Shown here piece after piece: positions 59,805 through 64,000 of a stretch of DNA of 64,000 nucleotides (position 1 is the first letter of the stretch; every line of letters begins with the position of its first letter). Below the pieces are notes generated by a model, which was not told where the DNA came from, searched no databases, and saw nothing but the letters and a program-made list of their open reading frames with translations. The position numbers were made by a program, and so were the translations under genes. The DNA lies in assembly GCA_037783545.1 (NCBI GenBank), contig JBBELK010000326.1:1426001-1490000 (forward strand), written 5' to 3'. This stretch comes from Henricia sp. BOLD:AAB3569. Taxonomy: Eukaryota; Echinodermata; Asteroidea; Spinulosida; Echinasteridae.

Positions 59805-60345
59805 TTAGCTGTCAGCGCCTCCTTCAAAGTCAATACTTTTCTGTGCAGCCCTACGGTGACGTCGGTCCTTGTAATCATGTAACAGTCGAATAATTTGAGC
59901 TTTTTTCCCAACTTCACCTGTCTTCCAATTCTTCTCGTCCAACTTTGTTATCGAATTTTGGGTCTCTTGCCCTTGGGTCGATAGACGCGCAGCAGCGTGA
60001 CCTTCCACAGCCAACTTGGTGCTTGGCGGGTTGAGGCGGGCGATGCAACACGCCCCGCACCGCTAAATCACGCCACATTTGCGGCACATTTTGTAGCTAC
60101 AAGACAGCATCGTGGCTTTTCGAAAGAAAGCCTCCTGTTTCTTCTTCCGTTCAATTTCACGATCAGCTAGCGCCCAATCGACAAACGAGATATCACTTTA
60201 GCTTGCTGGCTGGCAACTGGAATCGGTGTAGCTAGCCCCAGCTTCGATCCCAGGAACAAAGCGCGTTCTTGCGGCAGGCACTGTCGAATCGAAGGGATCA
60301 AGAACGAAGTGACCACCCTTTTGTTTTCTGTCTTGATTCTTTTTC
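59805..60345 (-). pseudogene. Cysteine-containing protein remnant, family not recognised
   Basis: One minus-strand frame runs about 180 codons to a TAA at 59805 with two internal stops (TAA near 60199, TAG at 60063). It begins after an acceptor-like AAATTAG near 60370. In order it reads a basic start, then DPFDSTVPAARTRF, a charged helix (DWALADREIERKKKQEAFFR), a Cys group (CSYKMCRKCG, stop, RCGACC) that looks like a zinc site, and a basic C-terminal helix (KKAQIIRLLHDYKDRRHRRA). No indel is needed to keep the frame. It could be a decayed transposon gene or processed copy; I do not know the family. Confidence 0.5.
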
Positions 60346-60545
60346 TTTTTGCGCAGGTGGGTCTCCTAATTTGTAACGAATCGGAAGCTGGTGGCAGATG
60401 GCAGACTCGGTTAGGACAAGGGCATGTTTATTGGACAGGTGTGTCAGACTTGAAATTACCCAAGATTGCAACAGCAGGCGCACGTACAAGGTCACGGGGA
60501 CGTAGCCGCGGGCCACCGGTATTAGACACAGTTAACATTACGTAG

Positions 60546-60836
60546 GATAAGGCCAAAAACAAACCCTAATTAACATTCATTCTCCCCGACGCAAGCAAAA
60601 TCAATTACTGATTAATTGCGATACTCGTTGCGAAATTATTCGAACTGGCCATTCACCACCGGCTAGCTCGGTGGTCGAGTGGTTAAGGCGTCTGCCTTGT
60701 TTGCAGGAGGTCGTGGGTTCGAGTCCCACCCGAGCACGCTATGAAGTTTTTCATAGTGTGTCGGGAAAGCACTGAGTATACAGTGTTAATAATTACGTCG
60801 GGTAAGGGCAAAAACAAACCATTATTAACAGTTTTA
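60546..60836. repeat. tRNA-containing repeat unit, copy 1
   Basis: AAAAACAAACCCTAATTAAC at 60553 returns as AAAAACAAACCATTATTAAC at about 60810, so the unit is about 256 bp long and starts again after the tRNA part. The tRNA-like sequence (60665-60736) is followed by GCTATGAAGTTTTTCATAGTG, a small hairpin, and then GTCGGGTAAGGGC. A deleted copy is at 46222-46461. Confidence 0.85.
60665..60736 (+). tRNA. tRNA-like cloverleaf, anticodon TGT, probably part of a repeat
   Basis: It folds fully: acceptor AGCTCGG / CCGAGCA (first pair mismatched), D-arm GTCGAGTGGTTAAGGC, anticodon stem TCTGC / GCAGG with loop CTTGTTT (anticodon TGT, threonine by position), five-base variable loop and T-arm GTGGG-TTCGAGT-CCCAC. 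A and B boxes are good. Because it lies inside a repeat with another, deleted, copy, it is more likely a SINE-type or satellite-borne tRNA than a housekeeping gene. The D-arm looks more like a serine or leucine tRNA than threonine. Confidence 0.6.
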
Positions 60837-62152
60837 AAACATTAAAAGATAAACAAAAAAATTATTATAAAAAATAATAAAATGTTTAACAACGAAAACA
60901 ATTCATGAAAACATACAAGCAAATTTAAAGCACCTATAGGCCTACAACTTTAGTACAAAAAATAGTGCTTGTTATAAAAATAAAAACGTGCAATCGAAAT
61001 TTACAAAAGCTATAAGTTTGAAGTTTGAGTAAGGTTTCTTTAGAATGACAGTGAGTCATCCAAAAAGATTGCACTCAGGAAGAGAAAATAATGTATTTTG
61101 TCAAAGTGTATTTCATTTCCATCGCATCCACAGATAACCAAGAACAAAGTGGGGATTCGGACGAAAAAAATCCAAACAAATTATATTTTACCTGCTGTAT
61201 TAGACAGAGTGGGACACGGCTTTCGCAACCACGAAAAAGAAAACAACTCTAAAAATTGGACATAATCCTGTCTCAAATCCTTGATTGCAATCAATTGTTG
61301 GAGTTGATATGTCCGGGGTCCGTCATCCAATATGGAAACTAGAGAAAACAAGTATCGTATCTGCCACCAAAACTTGCTTTACGAGCCGGCCTTGAGGCTC
61401 CCGCCCCACGAACAAAGAGACTGGGAGCAATTCCCTGAATGTAGACGCATCGGTATAATCCGGCATCGTCTCTGCAGATTTTATCCATGTTGATTTTCAA
61501 TCTCCAGACTTTGTTTATATAATTTTTTCTCCACCCTAAAAACTGGTATAAATTATAGAAAAGTAATCAGACGCTACGCCGATTTTAAGACGGTTAGACA
61601 ATGGAACTTGCGCTTGATGTTTTTCCGAAATGGAGCACACGTCAATGTAAGATCCCACACGATGACCCACAAGTTTCCACTTCACTGACTTCAGTCAATA
61701 AAAATGAATTGTATAGAGCTAAACCTGTGTGCGTGGGGAGGGGCCGGGGGAGGGGAGGAGTAGGAAATCATACTAAAGGGAGTGGGATGGGAGTAACGAA
61801 CATGCTCGCCAGAGAGGTTCCAATTCCCCTTCCCACCCCTTGGTCCTGGAATTTAAGTTATATCCTCCATGCAGTATAAAGAGCCAGAAAGACAAATGTA
61901 CTATATCGATTAACGATTGCATTAGTATAGACAATTTTATAAGTTTTCCAGGAAGGTTATTTTGACATATACCAACATATTTGATAAAATGGCACCGCTC
62001 AAAAATATCTTTGTGGTGAAACTTGACAATTGATTTTGAATTTTCATATTTCATTTGCAGTACAATTCACAATCGTTTAAAGTGTTATTGAAAAGGCAAA
62101 ATCGTTTTCTTTGGTCATTCAACCTTTTCACTGCACTGCAATATTCTATGTA
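60837..62152. other. Non-coding stretch, no gene recognised
   Basis: AT-rich, with a G-rich purine patch at 61735-61800. No domain or repeat recognised. TAGGCCTA at 60937. Confidence 0.45.
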
Positions 62153-62180
62153 AACAACAACAACAACAACAACAACAACA
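62153..62180. repeat. (AAC)n microsatellite
   Basis: About nine AAC units, the same motif as the SINE family A tail. It may be the tail of a lost SINE. Confidence 0.85.
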
Positions 62181-62230
62181 GAAGCACCAAGACAAGGTCA
62201 ACCTTCCTACGGGCTACCGTAAACCCCACG

Positions 62231-62335
62231 TCGGGGGCGGATCCAGGATTTTTTAAAGGGGGAGGGGGGTGGGCGTGTGTGAAATGTTTAAGCATGAAAT
62301 GGTGCGCCCCGCACACGCCCCCTTGATCCGCCCAC
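62231..62335. mobile_element. Short MITE with GGGGCGGATCC ends
   Basis: CGGGGGCGGATCCAGGATTT at the left and TTGATCCGCCCACG at the right are inverted. Subterminal GGGTGGGCGTGTGTG and CGCACACGCCCCC also pair. It is about 105 bp and abuts the 5' break of a SINE. Confidence 0.7.
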
Positions 62336-62540
62336 GGGCGAGTACGTGGATTGGGTATGCAGTCCCTATTTGACCGCGTGAGGTTTCCCCCAGGAGATTT
62401 CCAGGGGTTTTCTCCCTTTTCTAAAACTGCATCTGTTTCGTCTTCTTGAATTTATGATAAAGTAAAGTTAAAGCTATGGTATAAAGGGCCTTGCCGAAGA
62501 TGTCATAAAATTAAGAACAACAACAACAACAACAACAACA
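62336..62540 (+). mobile_element. SINE family A, 5'-truncated copy
   Basis: Starts at GGGCGAGTACGTGGATTGGG, just after the B-box position of the family, and runs through TTCTAAAACTGCATCTG and ATAAAGGGCCTTGCCGAAGA to an (AAC)n tail. The head with both Pol III boxes is missing. Confidence 0.88.
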
Positions 62541-62592
62541 TTCCGGGCAGTACCTGCGGGTACCGCCTGGAAATTTCGGGTACTGCCCGGAA
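62541..62592. repeat. 52-bp hairpin next to the SINE tail
   Basis: TTCCGGGCAGTACC is inverted as GGTACTGCCCGGAA, with a GC-rich loop holding GGGTACC. It begins on the first base after the SINE tail. Confidence 0.8.
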
Positions 62593-62626
62593 TTTCCATT
62601 TTTTTTAAAAAATTCGTAATACAGTG

Positions 62627-62705
62627 TACGTGCCTTTACGGTTCCCCCACAATTCCCTGCGCGCAGTCGGCGCGCACTGCATGATTGAACGGAATTCTAG
62701 TACAC
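62627..62705. repeat. Fold-back family F, copy 4 (one arm)
   Basis: ACGTGCCTTTACGGTTCCCC is the complement of the right edge of copy 1 (to 2118). It is followed by CTGCGCGCAGT and GCGCACTGCATGATTGAACG, then GGAATTCTAGTAC. Confidence 0.75.
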
Positions 62706-64000
62706 CCAGAGAAGCGCTAAGTTTGATCGTGTACAAAGGAATGGGAATCTGTTTTGAGATTATATCGGCGTCTAGAGGTGAACTTACTGACTTGATTATT
62801 ACGAGTTTGGAGTATAAAGTATAAAGTGTCTTTTTTGTCAAAATAGGTTTGAGTCATTGAATCTACGCGTGGCGAGATTAAGTCGTTTCTTCGCATTGTG
62901 TCAAGTTACCTGACTCGACCCGATAACCTCACACCAACCTGTGCATACTTGTGCGAGATAATTTCGATTCGGAACACAACAGAAACAGGTACTCGCCATA
63001 CACACCCTAATTGGACGATTCCATTGAAGTTTGTAAATTCCGCTGCCACATGAAACCGTCGTTGTTATCGCTCTCAAAAAAAAAAAAAAAAAAAAAAGGG
63101 GAAAAAAGAGATAGAGAAAACGACAGGAAGAGATGACAAATAATGCCCCGAAACCCGAAACTGGAAGACGAAACCTTTTTACGAACCTTGAGGCGATGAA
63201 TGGAAACACACAAAAAATAAGAAGTCTATAGAAGTCCTAGAAAGAAGAAAACTGGAAGCGTGTGTATCAGAGATGCAAAGGGGAAAAAGTCGAGCTGCAA
63301 CAGCAGAGCGTGTTCGTGACTTGATTCCATTAAGCTCCATTAGCCGTCGTTGAAAAAGAATCTGCAGCTACGCTCCCCAAAGCGACGGCCGAAGAAACAT
63401 AATGTATAATGTCATTTCTCGTGTGGGACGTGGCAACGGATCAACATTTTTAGTTTTTGCCAGCGCGCATGAGGCTGCGTTAAAAACGGCGCAATTAGAT
63501 ATCACAGTGTAACAGGTTTTCCCCACTTTATCCTGCAGAGCTTTTCCTGACTAGTAGGCACCCCTACGGAACCCAAGAGCCAATGGTCAACTAACAGATC
63601 TAGATCTCCAGAGATGCCAGACGATTCATACCATACTTAAGAAATGTGGCTGATTGTGATTTCTCGCGTTTTTAGTGTACTTAAATTGGAATTCAAATTC
63701 TCCTGGGAAAAATTGTGCGGTTATTGTATTTCTTTCTACTAAAATATAAAACAGAGAAAGGGTGTGGTTTAAATTAAATTAAATTTAAAAAAATTACTCT
63801 GTAAAAAGCTTGCTCAAGATTTTCTTGGGCATACCCTTTTGCTAGAAGTATACCGTTAATGGTTATCTAAATAAACATCATGATTCAAAAGAGCACTTTG
63901 GCAGCGGAAAACGCACAGTGTACAATTGCACTCTACACGCAAATCAAACGACGAAATCTCGGTTATGGTATCAATTGAAACAAAAACTTGCCTCTTTCAG
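62706..64000. other. Non-coding stretch with a poly-A run
   Basis: A run of about 22 A lies at 63076-63098, possibly a retroposition tail, but the sequence on either side is not recognised. No gene or other repeat found. Confidence 0.5.

Noticed and set aside
60665-60736. Functional housekeeping tRNA-Thr gene
   Set aside because: It lies inside a dispersed repeat, has a first-pair mismatch, and a D-arm unlike threonine tRNAs; reported as tRNA-like instead.

Overview
The window reads as intergenic or intronic DNA from an AT-rich animal genome, most likely a marine invertebrate deuterostome (echinoderm or hemichordate type). Four things point there: several tRNA-derived SINEs, many short inverted-repeat DNA transposons, a degraded Ty3/Gypsy element with integrase ahead of reverse transcriptase (an order described for Gmr1-like elements of deuterostomes), and a strong excess of the octamer TAGGCCTA. 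There is no operon, rRNA, CRISPR array or plasmid-like content. I found no complete, intact protein-coding gene. The species call is an inference.

Layout. 1-6.6 kb: a fold-back repeat (1641-2118), a weak exon candidate, a TA-type MITE (3870-4101) and a 5'-truncated Tc1 transposon whose transposase keeps one frame and the DD34E triad but has five in-frame stops (5411-6391). 6.8-13.5 kb: a SINE, a 580-bp MITE, then a cluster of about 303-bp TTAA-flanked MITEs, two of which carry another element inserted inside them; between them lies a tandem array of about 335-bp units with GC-rich blocks at each end. 14.2-17 kb: short MITEs sharing a CGGCAATCGGGGAC end, then a 1.4-kb long inverted repeat holding a poly-G tract. 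17-34 kb is mostly featureless apart from a coding-like remnant on the minus strand (20643-21151), a tRNA relic and one TTAA MITE. 34-37 kb: three CACTGCAAAAA-ended elements, one holding a 452-bp snap-back element.

38-49 kb: more fold-back elements, a dispersed repeat next to poly-G tracts, two loci of a tRNA-containing tandem-type repeat (the second at 60.5 kb) and a second SINE family. 50.5-53.2 kb: the Gypsy remnant on the minus strand, with integrase C-terminus, then RT, then RNase H, and a possible LTR. 53.5-55.2 kb: an unusual element built of an ATTC/GAAT core repeated every 11 bp in alternating orientation; a SINE has landed in it with an 11-bp target duplication. 55.2-64 kb: further fold-backs, a LINE-type tail, a cysteine-containing coding remnant on the minus strand (59805-60345), a well folded tRNA-like sequence and SINE debris.

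No genes act together here. The content is a layered record of transposition, and the nesting gives relative ages: older hosts are the TTAA MITE at 12895, the MITE at 8526, the 34856 element and the 11-bp array; their respective guests are younger.
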